Assembly: GCA_964478515.1 (NCBI GenBank)
Contig: CAYZIL010000016.1
Location: forward strand, 1-51,057
Source of the DNA: HGM13233 sp964478515
GTDB lineage: Bacteria > Bacillota > Clostridia > Oscillospirales > Ruminococcaceae
DNA: 51,057 nt
Direction: 5' to 3'
In this document: piece after piece, positions 23,361-31,041 of the stretch
Numbering within the stretch: position 1 is the first letter of the stretch
Layout of the letters: the number at the start of each line of letters is the position of its first letter
Made by a program: the position numbers and the translations under genes
Notes under the pieces: generated by a model
The model's input: only the letters and a program-made list of their open reading frames with translations
Told to the model about the DNA's origin: nothing
Database searches by the model: none

Positions 23361-23401
23361 TCTTTTTGCTTTTCGGCGGCATTTTTCGGCTGCGCAGCAA
23401 A

Positions 23402-23433
23402 GCGGCCGCCCCGACAAAAATCGGGGCGGCCGC
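23402..23433 (-). terminator. Terminator of the PTPS-like gene
   Basis: 13-bp perfect stem GCGGCCGCCCCGA / TCGGGGCGGCCGC with a 6-nt loop, 13 bp after the stop at 23447. The T-run on the minus strand is short. Confidence 0.65.
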
Positions 23434-23446
23434 CGGCAAATACCTT

Positions 23447-24013
23447 TTACTGCTTTTTGTAGCCGCACTTCGGGCAAACGCCGTTTTCGTTAAGCGCTAT
23501 GCCGCACAGCGGGCAGCGCTCTATGCTCTTGCCGGGCTTGTACTCCTCGCTGGCGGCGTTGACGCCGCTGGTAAAGGTAAGCTTGACAATGTTGAGCTTG
23601 TCTTTGAGCAGCGCGTAGACGATTTTAATCATACCCTCTACGGTCATGGTCTCTTTAGTGACGACCAGACGGCACTCGGGATACGCTGTCGCCAGTTCAG
23701 TCTTGAACGCCGGGCCCTTCATCTTGTTAGTCGGCGCGCCGTCCTTTATGCCCTGCTCCTCGTAGACCTTGAGCAGTGCGGGCAGCAGCGGGTCATCTTC
23801 TCTGAGAATGGTGGCGTGGTCAAAGTTTTTCAGCACATCCCAGGCGGTTTTCTGAATTTCGTTGCAGGGGAACACCATATTTACGCCGGCGTTGACGGTA
23901 TCCTCAACCTCTATGGTCAAGTTGCCCGTGTGGCCGTGCAGGTACTGTGCCTCACCCTTAAAACCGTAAAATCTGTGCGCGTATTGCAAATCCAGCGATG
24001 CTATGCTTCTCAT
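23447..24013 (-). CDS. PTPS/QueD-family protein with C-terminal zinc ribbon, catalytic Cys absent
   Basis: The family makes 6-pyruvoyl- or 6-carboxy-tetrahydropterin (queuosine or pterin synthesis) with a Zn2+ held by three His. Here the three His are present (His13 in YAHRF, His26 and His28 in LHGH), as are the FDHATIL segment and TVEGM Glu. The Cys normally four residues before HGH is Ala22, and no other Cys is near. The C-terminus adds a rubredoxin-like zinc ribbon, CPLCG and CPKCGYKK, not part of usual QueD. Total 188 residues against 120-150 usual. No queC, queE or queF neighbour is present, so the reaction is uncertain. Confidence 0.8.
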   Translation of the reverse strand: MRSIASLDLQYAHRFYGFKGEAQYLHGHTGNLTIEVEDTVNAGVNMVFPCNEIQKTAWDVLKNFDHATILREDDPLLPALLKVYEEQGIKDGAPTNKMKGPAFKTELATAYPECRLVVTKETMTVEGMIKIVYALLKDKLNIVKLTFTSGVNAASEEYKPGKSIERCPLCGIALNENGVCPKCGYKKQ

Positions 24014-24134
24014 AATATAACTCCTTCAAAATTTATTTTTACGAGCCGGTGTGCCGGCCCGCAGCCTACTTACCCGGTTCAAAAGCTGCTGTGCAATCTA
24101 AACTAAACGTTATTGATAATCTTTACTAATTAGG

Positions 24135-24163
24135 ATTGTATATCATTAGCCTGCATTTGTCAA
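24135..24163 (-). promoter_or_regulatory. Promoter of the PTPS-like gene
   Basis: TTGACA (plus TGTCAA 24158-24163), 17-bp spacer, TACAAT (plus ATTGTA 24135-24140). A leader of about 115 nt follows, AT-rich at first and then GC-rich with CCGGCACACCGG-type pairing. I see no recognised preQ1 riboswitch. Confidence 0.75.
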
Positions 24164-24218
24164 CAGTAATTTGCAATTTTAAAAAATATCCGGCACTTTT
24201 CGCATTTCCGGCGCAAAA

Positions 24219-24255
24219 AGTCCCCCGCAAAGAGCGATGCTCTTTGCGGGGGACT
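24219..24255 (-). terminator. Terminator of the YcxB-like gene
   Basis: 17-bp perfect stem AGTCCCCCGCAAAGAGC with its complement, 3-nt loop, followed on the minus strand by TTTTTGCGCC. Confidence 0.9.
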
Positions 24256-24263
24256 CTGGCGGT

Positions 24264-24836
24264 TCAGTCCTGCGGCGCGGCGCCGGTATTTTCGGCCGCG
24301 GCGGCCTGTGCCATCTTGCCGCGCAAAAAGTCGGTGAAGCCCGCTACACTGCCGTCGGTAAAGCCGCTTTTCGGCAGACGGATAAGAAAATCCTCGTCGC
24401 GCCAGATGTAAAACAACTGCGCGTCCTCGGTGACGTCCTTGAGCTCGGCGTAGGCCATTGTTGTCGTCGACTTGCCGTCAACCACCTGAATGTCGTCGCC
24501 GAAGCTGACGCGGCGAACCCACTTGTCGCTGTGCTGGGCTTTGCGCGCCAGGTCGTACTGCCGGTTGTTGGCGACGACGGGCTGGATGAATATTCTGAAC
24601 ACGAATATCAGCGCAAAGGTAAGGCCCATTATTGTCAACATGGTGTTTTTCACCCATACGGCGCCGACCACCGCCAGCGCGGCGCACACGAGCAGACCGG
24701 CTGTCTGGGCGAAATAATAGCGGCTCATGCGCGTCTTGGCCAAATGGCCCATCGGCCGGCGCGCCCACTGGTTGTAGAGCTTTTTGCTGATTTCAAACTC
24801 ACAGACATACTGAAGGTGCATTTCACTCTTTTTCAT
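24264..24836 (-). CDS. YcxB-like membrane protein
   Basis: 190 residues. A short cytoplasmic N-terminus precedes two adjacent TM helices (QTAGLLVCAALAVVGAVWV and MLTIMGLTFALIFVFRIFI), followed by a C-terminal domain containing the YcxB-type run VSFGDDIQVVDGKSTTTMAYAELKDVTEDAQLFYIWRDEDFLIRLPKSGF, a PH-like fold in annotated relatives. The biological role of the family is unknown. SD GGGAGAG. It is last in a same-strand run after the HD protein. Confidence 0.75.
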   Translation of the reverse strand: MKKSEMHLQYVCEFEISKKLYNQWARRPMGHLAKTRMSRYYFAQTAGLLVCAALAVVGAVWVKNTMLTIMGLTFALIFVFRIFIQPVVANNRQYDLARKAQHSDKWVRRVSFGDDIQVVDGKSTTTMAYAELKDVTEDAQLFYIWRDEDFLIRLPKSGFTDGSVAGFTDFLRGKMAQAAAAENTGAAPQD

Positions 24837-24855
24837 TTTTACTCTCCCGATGCTA

Positions 24856-25425
24856 TTATTGTGCTGCGGTGCCGAGCAAACCGAGCTCGGCAGCGCGTGT
24901 CTTCATTCCCTCAATGCATATGCCGGCGACTTCGTTCACCTGCATACCGAGCAGCTCGCAGCCGCCCTTTATCAGCTCGCGGTCGCATTTGGCCGCGAAC
25001 TTTTTGTCTTTGAATTTTTTCATGAAGCTGGACACCTCTAAATCGGTGATGCCGTTCGGGCGCATGCGCGCCGCGGCGCCGATTATGCCGGTGAGCTCAT
25101 CTACCGTGTAGAGACTTTTTTCGCACTCGCTGTGCGGTTCGACGTCGGAACAAAGCCCCCAGCCGTGGGACATTATTGCGCGCACTTCGTCGGGCTCAAC
25201 GCCGGCGGCGAGCAGCGGCTGCTCGGTGTGCTGCAGGTGTTCCTCGGGATATTTTTCGTAGTCGTAGTCGTGCAAGTAGCCAATGGCGCTCCAGTGCGCG
25301 GCGTCGGCGCCGAAATGCTTGGCCATAGCCTCCATGGCGGCGCTGACAGCGGTGCAGTGCGCTATCAAGTGCGGCTCGGTTATCGTGTCGGCGCACAACT
25401 CCTTGGCTCTTTCAAGTGTGAGCAT
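24856..25425 (-). CDS. HD-domain hydrolase (HDIG-type)
   Basis: 189 residues of the HD phosphohydrolase superfamily: HLIAHCTAVSAAMEAMAKHFG, the His-Asp pair in GYLHDYDYEKYPEEHLQHTEQ, and downstream IMSHGWG and YTVDELTGIIGAA that complete the metal site. Members without extra domains are typically annotated as predicted hydrolases; the substrate is unknown. SD AGAGGA. 19 bp separate it from the YcxB-like gene. Confidence 0.85.
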   Translation of the reverse strand: MLTLERAKELCADTITEPHLIAHCTAVSAAMEAMAKHFGADAAHWSAIGYLHDYDYEKYPEEHLQHTEQPLLAAGVEPDEVRAIMSHGWGLCSDVEPHSECEKSLYTVDELTGIIGAAARMRPNGITDLEVSSFMKKFKDKKFAAKCDRELIKGGCELLGMQVNEVAGICIEGMKTRAAELGLLGTAAQ

Positions 25426-25453
25426 ATTTTATAATCCTCTCTCTGTAAGTCGT

Positions 25454-26092
25454 TCAGTTTTCGCGCGGCAGGCTGAAGACCGCTATTTGCGCCGCCGTTT
25501 TTTCTGTCAGACACAGCGCGCCGTCGTACTCTTGGACCGGCAGCGGGCACAGCGCCGTAAAGTCGGCAAGCGTGCCCAGGCAATCAAAGCCGAAACTGGC
25601 GCCGCGGTAGTGCATTGGTATTACCACGCGCGCGCCCAGCGCCGCGACCGTGCGCGCCGCCTGTGCGGCGTCGAGCGTGTAATAGCCGCCGATGGGGACC
25701 ATCACCGCGTCGGGCGTGCCGATGCTCTCAACCAGGCGTCCGTCCGGCTCGTGACCCAGGTCACCCAGGTGAACTATGCGCAGCGGTCCGCAGGTAAATA
25801 TGCGCACCGTGTTGTCGCCGCGCTTTTTGCCGCCGCAGTCGTCGTGGAACGAGGCCAACTCTGCGACGGAAAACGCCGGCCGCAGCGCGCTGCGGCGCTG
25901 CTTGACGCGCGCGCGGGCGTTGTGGTCGCCGTGCTCGTGCGAGCAGTACACCGCGTCGGCACTCAGCTGCAGCGGCGGCAGGCCTGGAACGCTGCCGTTC
26001 TCGTAGGGGTCTATGGCCGCGACATAACCGTCGCTCTCAAGTGTGAAACAGGAATGGCCAAACCAGCTTATCGCCACGCTGTCGTTTTCCAT
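25454..26092 (-). CDS. Metallo-beta-lactamase-fold hydrolase (UlaG/UPF0173-like)
   Basis: The ATG at 26090-26092 begins the recognisable domain (DSVAISWFGHSCFTLES); a longer frame upstream is antisense-like sequence overlapping the next gene. 212 residues with the metal motif SHEHGDHN, HLGDLGHEPD, VPIGGYYTLDAAQA and IPMHYRG, as in UPF0173 proteins. Reaction unknown. The ATG begins immediately after the stop of the Dabb-domain gene, so the two are co-translated. Confidence 0.9.
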   Translation of the reverse strand: MENDSVAISWFGHSCFTLESDGYVAAIDPYENGSVPGLPPLQLSADAVYCSHEHGDHNARARVKQRRSALRPAFSVAELASFHDDCGGKKRGDNTVRIFTCGPLRIVHLGDLGHEPDGRLVESIGTPDAVMVPIGGYYTLDAAQAARTVAALGARVVIPMHYRGASFGFDCLGTLADFTALCPLPVQEYDGALCLTEKTAAQIAVFSLPREN

Positions 26093-26093
26093 T

Positions 26094-26396
26094 TCACTCA
26101 CCGTCCGAAAAGTCGCAGCTGACACGCTCGTCCACCACCTTGTGGACAAAGGCCTGCACCTCTTTGTGGCGCGGGTGCTCGCGGTAGAGCGCCAGCGCCG
26201 CGGCGTTTGTGTGGCGGGACACCAGACACAGCTCAAAACCGCCGTTGTCCACACAGCGGTGGACCCGCAGCGACTCAAGCCCCTCTACAACGCCGACAAG
26301 ACCTTCCAGCCGCTGCTTAACTATCAGGGCGTTGGCCTCTTTGCCGTTGCCTTCGGCCTCGTTTTTCAGTTTCCACATAACGATATGCGTTACCAT
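26094..26396 (-). CDS. Dabb (dimeric alpha/beta barrel) domain protein
   Basis: 100 residues from ATG 26394-26396 (SD AAAGGA). The N-terminal THIVMWKLK and central GVVEGLESLRVHRCVDNGGFELCLVSRHTNAAALALYREHPRHKEVQAFV match the stress-responsive A/B barrel (Dabb) family. Function is not known. It is co-transcribed with the metallohydrolase. Confidence 0.85.
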   Translation of the reverse strand: MVTHIVMWKLKNEAEGNGKEANALIVKQRLEGLVGVVEGLESLRVHRCVDNGGFELCLVSRHTNAAALALYREHPRHKEVQAFVHKVVDERVSCDFSDGE

Positions 26397-26451
26397 TTTC
26401 GTTTGCATCCTTTCGCTGTTGTGAATTTTCGGCACCGCCGGCAGGCGGCCG

Positions 26452-27672
26452 CTATATTATTTGCAGCAAATAAAATTTGAGATAATCGGTCTCCGGCACG
26501 CTGAGCAGCACCGGGTGGTCGGGCGCGGCGCGGCGCTGTTCCACCAACCGCAAGCCAACACCGGCGTCGCGCGCCGCGTCGCGCAGCATTTGCGCGAACA
26601 GCGCGTCGGTCATAAAGTGCGAGCACGAGCAGCTGGCAAGGTAGCCGCCGCGCGGCAGCAGCCGCATTGCGCGGCTGTTTATTTCCCGGTAACCGCGCGC
26701 GGCGCCGCTTACCGTCTTGCGGCTTTTTGTAAAAGCGGGCGGGTCCAAAATTATCAGGTCATACTCGGCGTGCTGCTCTATTAGCAGCGGCAGCAGTTCA
26801 AACACGTCGGCACAGATGAACTCTATTTTGTCCGCGCAGCCGTTGAGCTGCGCGTTGCGCGCCGCCAATTCCAGAGCCGCCGCGGAAACATCGGCAGCGG
26901 CGACGCTCGCGGCGCCGGCAGCGGCGGCATTGAGCGCAAAGGTGCCGGTGTGGGTAAAGCAGTCGAGCACCCGCCGCCCGCGCGCTATGGCGGCGACGGC
27001 GTGGCGGTTGTACTTCTGGTCAAGAAAGAAACCGGTCTTCTGGCCGTTTTCAACGTCAACAATATAGCGCACGCCGTTTTCGCATATCTCGGTCTGCGGC
27101 GAGCTCGGCGGCGGCAGAAAATCGCCGCGGTACCAGCCGGAAACCTGCTCAAGACCCTCGTGCTTTCGCAGCGGCGACTCGTTGCGCTCGAAAATTCCGG
27201 CGACGGGTGTGCCGCGCCGCTCAAGCTCGGTGCACAGCGCGCGGTAAATATATTGCTTGCGCTGTTCCATACCGGCAGACATAATCTGGGCGACGAGCAG
27301 GTCATTATAGCGGTCAACACTGACGCCGGGCAGACCGTCCGCCTCGCCGAAAACCAGGCGGCAGCAGTCGAAATCTTCGCCCATTACCGTCGCGCGGTAA
27401 TCGAGCGCCCAGCGCGCGCGGCGCGCAAAAAATTCCTCTCCAAAGCGCTCGTTGGCGTCGCGAGACAGCAGGCGCACGCGTATTTTACTGCTGTTGCTGA
27501 TAAGCCCGGCGCCGAGCCAGGCATTCTTGCGCGAAAACACGTCGACTACGGCGCCGCTGGGCGCCTCGCCGCTGAGTATCTCGCTGTCGTATATCCACGG
27601 GTGTCCCGCCCGCAGCGAAAGCTCCGCTTTCGGGGTGACGGTGAGCGCCGGAAATTGCCGTTGCTGTTTCAT
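26452..27672 (-). CDS. rlmI: 23S rRNA (cytosine-C5)-methyltransferase, RlmI type
   Basis: 406 residues: an N-terminal PUA domain (RAGHPWIYDSEI, VVDVFSRKNAWLGAGLISNSSKIRVRLLSRD), an EEHEI-like middle segment, and a class I SAM fold with VLDCFTHTGTFALNAAAAGA, the motif IV DPPAFTKSRK and GGYLASCSCSHFM, whose Cys matches the catalytic Cys of this m5C family. RlmI modifies C1962 in E. coli 23S rRNA. Orthology at the exact site is inferred. Confidence 0.88.
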   Translation of the reverse strand: MKQQRQFPALTVTPKAELSLRAGHPWIYDSEILSGEAPSGAVVDVFSRKNAWLGAGLISNSSKIRVRLLSRDANERFGEEFFARRARWALDYRATVMGEDFDCCRLVFGEADGLPGVSVDRYNDLLVAQIMSAGMEQRKQYIYRALCTELERRGTPVAGIFERNESPLRKHEGLEQVSGWYRGDFLPPPSSPQTEICENGVRYIVDVENGQKTGFFLDQKYNRHAVAAIARGRRVLDCFTHTGTFALNAAAAGAASVAAADVSAAALELAARNAQLNGCADKIEFICADVFELLPLLIEQHAEYDLIILDPPAFTKSRKTVSGAARGYREINSRAMRLLPRGGYLASCSCSHFMTDALFAQMLRDAARDAGVGLRLVEQRRAAPDHPVLLSVPETDYLKFYLLQII

Positions 27673-27715
27673 TGTCGCCTTTCACGTTTGCGCTGCGGCA
27701 CAAATCATTATTTTG

Positions 27716-27765
27716 ATTATAGCATAAAACGCGGTATTGCGCGCGCGCACTTAACATAATATAAT
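27716..27765. promoter_or_regulatory. Divergent promoters for rlmI and the esterase gene
   Basis: Minus strand: extended -10 TGC-TATAAT (plus ATTATA 27716-27721). Plus strand: TTGCGC (27737-27742), 17-bp spacer, TATAAT (27760-27765). Confidence 0.6.
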
Positions 27766-27795
27766 TAATTCATTAAACAGAACCGAGATTTGATT

Positions 27796-28557
27796 ATGAA
27801 TATAAACGAACTCAAGCAGGGTTTTTCCTTTCCCGGTGGGGACACGGCGGTGCTGCTCATCCACGGCCTTTGCGGCACGGCGGCGGAGCTTTACCCGCTC
27901 GGCGTCGAGCTCAACCACCGCGGACTCAGCGTTTGCGGCATGCGCGTGGCCGCCCACGGCACCGACATAGCGGAACTGGACCGCTGCAGCTGGCGCGACT
28001 GGACCGACTCGGCGCGCAGCGCCTATTTGCAACTGCGCGACAAGTACGCCCGCGTTCATGTTGCCGGCCACTCCAACGGCTCACTGCTGGCGCTGTGGCT
28101 GGGCGAAAACGAGCACCCTGACAGCGTCACGGCAATATCGCCGCCGCTGAAGCTGAAAATACACGGCAGTTCATTTGCCGGCGCGCTGCAATACCTTGTC
28201 CCCCATATGACGTTTGCCGGCGGCAAGCTGGTTTTGCCCGACGACAACGAAAAGTATATGATTGGCTACGACCTCTCCTCTGTCCACGGCATTGCCGAAA
28301 TGAACAAGCTGGCGCGAAATGTGCGCGCCGGTCTGCCGCAGTTAAGCGCGCCGCTGCTGGCAGTAAGCTCGCGCTGCGACCCGCTCGTCGACCCGCGCAG
28401 TCTGAATATAATCACCGACGGCGCCGCCAGCGCGGTAAAAAGAGAGCTGCTGTGCGAAAAGTCCGGCCACATGCTACCGCTGGACGTTGACTTCCCGCAG
28501 CTGTGCGACGCCCTTTACAACCATATCAGCATGAGTGACGAGCCGGCGAAAAAATAA
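27796..28557 (+). CDS. Alpha/beta hydrolase, carboxylesterase Est30-like
   Basis: 253 residues from ATG 27796. The fold elements are AVLLIHGLCGTAAELYPLG (oxyanion region), the nucleophile elbow AGHSNG, Asp in SSRCDPLVDP and His in EKSGHMLPLD. The closest family by eye is the thermostable carboxylesterase/monoacylglycerol-lipase type of Geobacillus Est30. Natural ester substrate unknown. SD is weak. It precedes a MarR gene on the same strand, but the latter has its own promoter. Confidence 0.87.
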   Translation: MNINELKQGFSFPGGDTAVLLIHGLCGTAAELYPLGVELNHRGLSVCGMRVAAHGTDIAELDRCSWRDWTDSARSAYLQLRDKYARVHVAGHSNGSLLALWLGENEHPDSVTAISPPLKLKIHGSSFAGALQYLVPHMTFAGGKLVLPDDNEKYMIGYDLSSVHGIAEMNKLARNVRAGLPQLSAPLLAVSSRCDPLVDPRSLNIITDGAASAVKRELLCEKSGHMLPLDVDFPQLCDALYNHISMSDEPAKK

Positions 28558-28563
28558 ATATAA

Positions 28564-28628
28564 TAAGGTACCTTACGGTATTGACGGCGCCCGCGGATGG
28601 TGTTATAATGCAGTAGTAAGGTACCTTA
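28564..28628 (+). promoter_or_regulatory. MarR-gene promoter bracketed by two identical operators
   Basis: TTGACG (28581-28586), 17-bp spacer, TATAAT (28604-28609). The self-complementary 12-mer TAAGGTACCTTA occurs at 28564-28575 and again at 28617-28628, 53 bp apart, one just upstream of -35 and one over the transcription start. Autorepression by the adjacent MarR protein is likely. Confidence 0.85.
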
Positions 28629-28653
28629 TTAATATTTTTACGGAGTGATCTAC

Positions 28654-29277
28654 TTGAACGAAAACGAAAACATTATGCGACTGCTTGCCCGCCTCGGCGG
28701 CCGGCAGCGGCGCGAACTCATGAGCCGGCGCGAGAATTGGCGCGAGGACGGCCCCGACTGCCCGCCGCCGTGCGGCGAAAACAGAGGTCCGGGGCACCGC
28801 GGCGGCGAATACGGCTGCGAATTTCACCACGGCGGCCCCCGCGGACATATGCCGCCCCCGCCTTTCGGCGAACCCGGCTGCGAGCGGCCGCCTTTCGGCG
28901 AACCCCGCCGCGGCGCGTCGCTGCCGCCGATGGCGCGCATGCGCGTTTTGACGGCGCTGGAGCAGACCGGCGCCATCTCGCAGCGCAAGCTGGCAATGAT
29001 ATTGGCAATCAGGCCGCAATCGCTGTCGGAAATGCTCACTAAACTCGCCGACGAGGGTCTGGTAGTGCGCGAGGCAAACGCCGACGACCGGCGCGAGACG
29101 CTCGTGTCGCTCAGCGCCGCGGGGCGCGAGCGTGCCGCCGCTGCCGAAAACGAGCGCGCCGAGTTCGCTAAAAGCTTTCTCAGTCCGCTGGACGACGGCG
29201 AAAAAGAACAACTGGCCACGCTGCTGGAAAAGCTGCTCGGCGACGACGGCGACGAACAGCAATGCAACAAAGAGTAA
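28654..29277 (+). CDS. MarR-family regulator with Gly/Pro/Cys/His-rich insertion
   Basis: Start TTG 28654 with GGAG eight bases upstream; 207 residues. After a short helix (residues 5-25) comes an unusual low-complexity stretch (31-90) rich in Gly, Pro and Arg, with Cys36, 40, 55, 76 and His48, 58, 59, 65 and a duplicated PPFGEP unit. Then the MarR winged helix: RMRVLTALEQTGAISQRKLAMILAIRPQSLSEMLTKLADEGLVVREANADDRRETLVSLSAAG. The C-terminal helix pairs for dimerisation. Cys/His content could bind metal (inference). It is followed by a terminator, so no transporter is co-transcribed. Confidence 0.88.
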   Translation: MNENENIMRLLARLGGRQRRELMSRRENWREDGPDCPPPCGENRGPGHRGGEYGCEFHHGGPRGHMPPPPFGEPGCERPPFGEPRRGASLPPMARMRVLTALEQTGAISQRKLAMILAIRPQSLSEMLTKLADEGLVVREANADDRRETLVSLSAAGRERAAAAENERAEFAKSFLSPLDDGEKEQLATLLEKLLGDDGDEQQCNKE

Positions 29278-29319
29278 TCTACGGCACATATTCTACAATA
29301 AGTAATTAATTGTACCGCG

Positions 29320-29348
29320 CTCCGCAGCAATACGGCTGCGGAGTTTTT
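29320..29348 (+). terminator. Terminator after marR
   Basis: CTCCGCAGC, 6-nt loop, GCTGCGGAG, TTTTT. It abuts the end of the convergent acetyltransferase gene. Confidence 0.88.
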
Positions 29349-29861
29349 CTATAAACTGCGCTCCATAACAACCTTTGTGTACCCCTCGGCCAGCTTTTCG
29401 TCGCCGGTCGGCAAAAAGCCGTTTTTGCGCCAGAAAGCCTCGCTTTGCGGGTTGCCGCCGGCGTAGCACAGCCGGGCGCGCGCAAAGCCCTGCCGGCGCA
29501 AAAATTCAAGCAGCTCTTTAACTATCGCGCTGCCGACGCCGCGCCCCTGAAGCGGCACCGCGGTCATGAACAACCCGATAAACGCGCACTCGCTGTCGGG
29601 ATAGCCGCAGACAACGTCGCCGACAGCGACCAGCGCCGCACCGTCAAACCAGCCGAGAAAGTATTTTTCCCGCGCCGTTTTGCCCGGCGGCAGCAGCGCC
29701 ATGTCCTGCTGCACACGCTGCGGTGTGGGCGGCGGCGGGCAGTAGCGGTAAAACAGCGAATTACTGGCAAGCAGCCCGTATATTTGCGCCACGTCGGCGT
29801 CGCCCAGCCGGCGCACCGCGTATTGAGCGCTGATTTTTGCCAAATTGTCCAGTTTGAGCAC
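29349..29861 (-). CDS. GNAT-family N-acetyltransferase
   Basis: 170 residues. Motif A appears as AFIGLFMTAVPLQGRGVGSAIVKELLEFLRRQGF and motif B as AGGNPQSEAFWRKNGFLPTG. The start is uncertain: GTG 29859-29861 is used, with GGAAAAGG directly before it, closer than normal. Substrate unknown. Confidence 0.82.
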   Translation of the reverse strand: MLKLDNLAKISAQYAVRRLGDADVAQIYGLLASNSLFYRYCPPPPTPQRVQQDMALLPPGKTAREKYFLGWFDGAALVAVGDVVCGYPDSECAFIGLFMTAVPLQGRGVGSAIVKELLEFLRRQGFARARLCYAGGNPQSEAFWRKNGFLPTGDEKLAEGYTKVVMERSL

Positions 29862-29989
29862 CCCTTTTCCACCCTGATTATAGCCGCGGGCCCGTTCAGT
29901 GTCCAGCGCGCAATCTTCACTTTAATCCTGCGCGCAAATGTGTTAAAATAAAGTCAAACTAATAATCTTGATATGAAGGAGTTGATTTT

Positions 29990-30820
29990 ATGTCCGGAGT
30001 TATCTGCGCGGCGGCAATATTTATTGTTATCGGCCTGCTGATGTGCTTCTTCGGCAAGCGGATGCTGTTTCCGGTCGTTGCCGTGGCGCTGTTTTTTAGC
30101 GGCATGTATCTCGGCATAAATCTTTTTGATTCCGGCAGCTGGCAGGGTTGGGTGGCCGGCGCAATAATCGGCGTGATATTCGCGCTGCTGGTCAAACTGC
30201 TATACCGGGTGCTGGTCTTCGGCGTCGGACTGCTGTTTGGCTTTACGCTGGGCGTGTATCTTGTCGGCCTTATCGGCGCCGGAGCGCAGGCCTACGCGCT
30301 GTACATTGAAATAGCGCTGGCGCTGGTTGTCGGCATTGTTGCGGCAATTTGGAGCAACGCGCTGGTAATAGTCTGTTCTGCCGGCGCCGGCTCGGGCGCG
30401 GCGGCGCTGGGCATAATCTTTTTGGTGCTGAACATCAGCGAGCTGGGCAGTTTTGCGAAAAGCAGTTTTTCCGACTCTCTGAGCGGCACCGTAAAATATA
30501 TGCTCAGTGATTTTGCCGCCGGCAGTGTCAAGGCATTGCTGCCGGTGGCGGCGGCGCTGTTTGCGCTGGGTCTGGTAGTGCAGTTTGTCGTTGACGCGCG
30601 GCACAAAAAGAACGCCAAGGCCGCTGCCGACGGCAAGTCGGAAAAAGCAGACGAGCCGGTTGACAGTGACGCCGAAAGCGCCGAGAGCGCCGCAGACGAG
30701 CTGCCCGCAAGCGGCGCTGACGAAAAGCCCGCGCCCACGGCAGAGGAGTCCGAAAGCGACGCCGACGCCGGCAAAAAGAAAACGCGCGGCAAGAAGAAAC
30801 CGGCAGAGCCGGCCGAGTAA
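29990..30820 (+). CDS. Multi-spanning membrane protein with charged C-terminal tail
   Basis: 276 residues, about seven TM helices in the first 205 (Gly/Val/Ala/Leu-rich, TM7S3/DUF4203-like appearance), then a cytoplasmic tail of about 65 residues: acidic and Ser/Ala-rich first (DEPVDSDAESAESAADEL), ending in basic GKKKTRGKKKPAEPAE. SD AAGGAG, 8 nt. A TGT-TAAAAT extended -10 lies at 29941-29949. The tail recalls, with opposite charge in part, the tails of lacZ and the 12.5-kb protein. Function unknown. Confidence 0.78.
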   Translation: MSGVICAAAIFIVIGLLMCFFGKRMLFPVVAVALFFSGMYLGINLFDSGSWQGWVAGAIIGVIFALLVKLLYRVLVFGVGLLFGFTLGVYLVGLIGAGAQAYALYIEIALALVVGIVAAIWSNALVIVCSAGAGSGAAALGIIFLVLNISELGSFAKSSFSDSLSGTVKYMLSDFAAGSVKALLPVAAALFALGLVVQFVVDARHKKNAKAAADGKSEKADEPVDSDAESAESAADELPASGADEKPAPTAEESESDADAGKKKTRGKKKPAEPAE

Positions 30821-30840
30821 AATTTACGGTATTGTTTCAA

Positions 30841-30865
30841 AGCACCGCGGTCGCGGTGCTTTTTT
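30841..30865 (+). terminator. Terminator after membrane protein gene
   Basis: AGCACCGCG-GT-CGCGGTGCT followed by TTTTT, 20 bp after the stop. Confidence 0.85.
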
Positions 30866-30987
30866 GTGCCGTTTTACCGAACGCAGTCTTTAATATTTCC
30901 AACTGCCGGCAACGTCAAGCAGGTAACGCAGATAAGGTTTGAATACGAGGACCGAACGGACGCCAAACTACCCGCGCCGGCAGTTAA

Positions 30988-31017
30988 AGCCCGCCGCAGC
31001 TTTCGCTGCGGCGGGCT
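30988..31017 (-). terminator. Terminator of the amidase/ABC operon
   Basis: 13-bp perfect stem AGCCCGCCGCAGC / GCTGCGGCGGGCT with loop TTTC, 25 bp after the isochorismatase stop; minus-strand exit is TTTAACT. Confidence 0.75.
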
Positions 31018-31041
31018 AATTGTTTGCCGTACCGGCTGCGC

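Noticed and set aside
24014..24134. preQ1 riboswitch upstream of the QueD-like gene
   Set aside because: The leader lacks a recognisable preQ1-I or preQ1-II core, and the protein is not a standard QueD.
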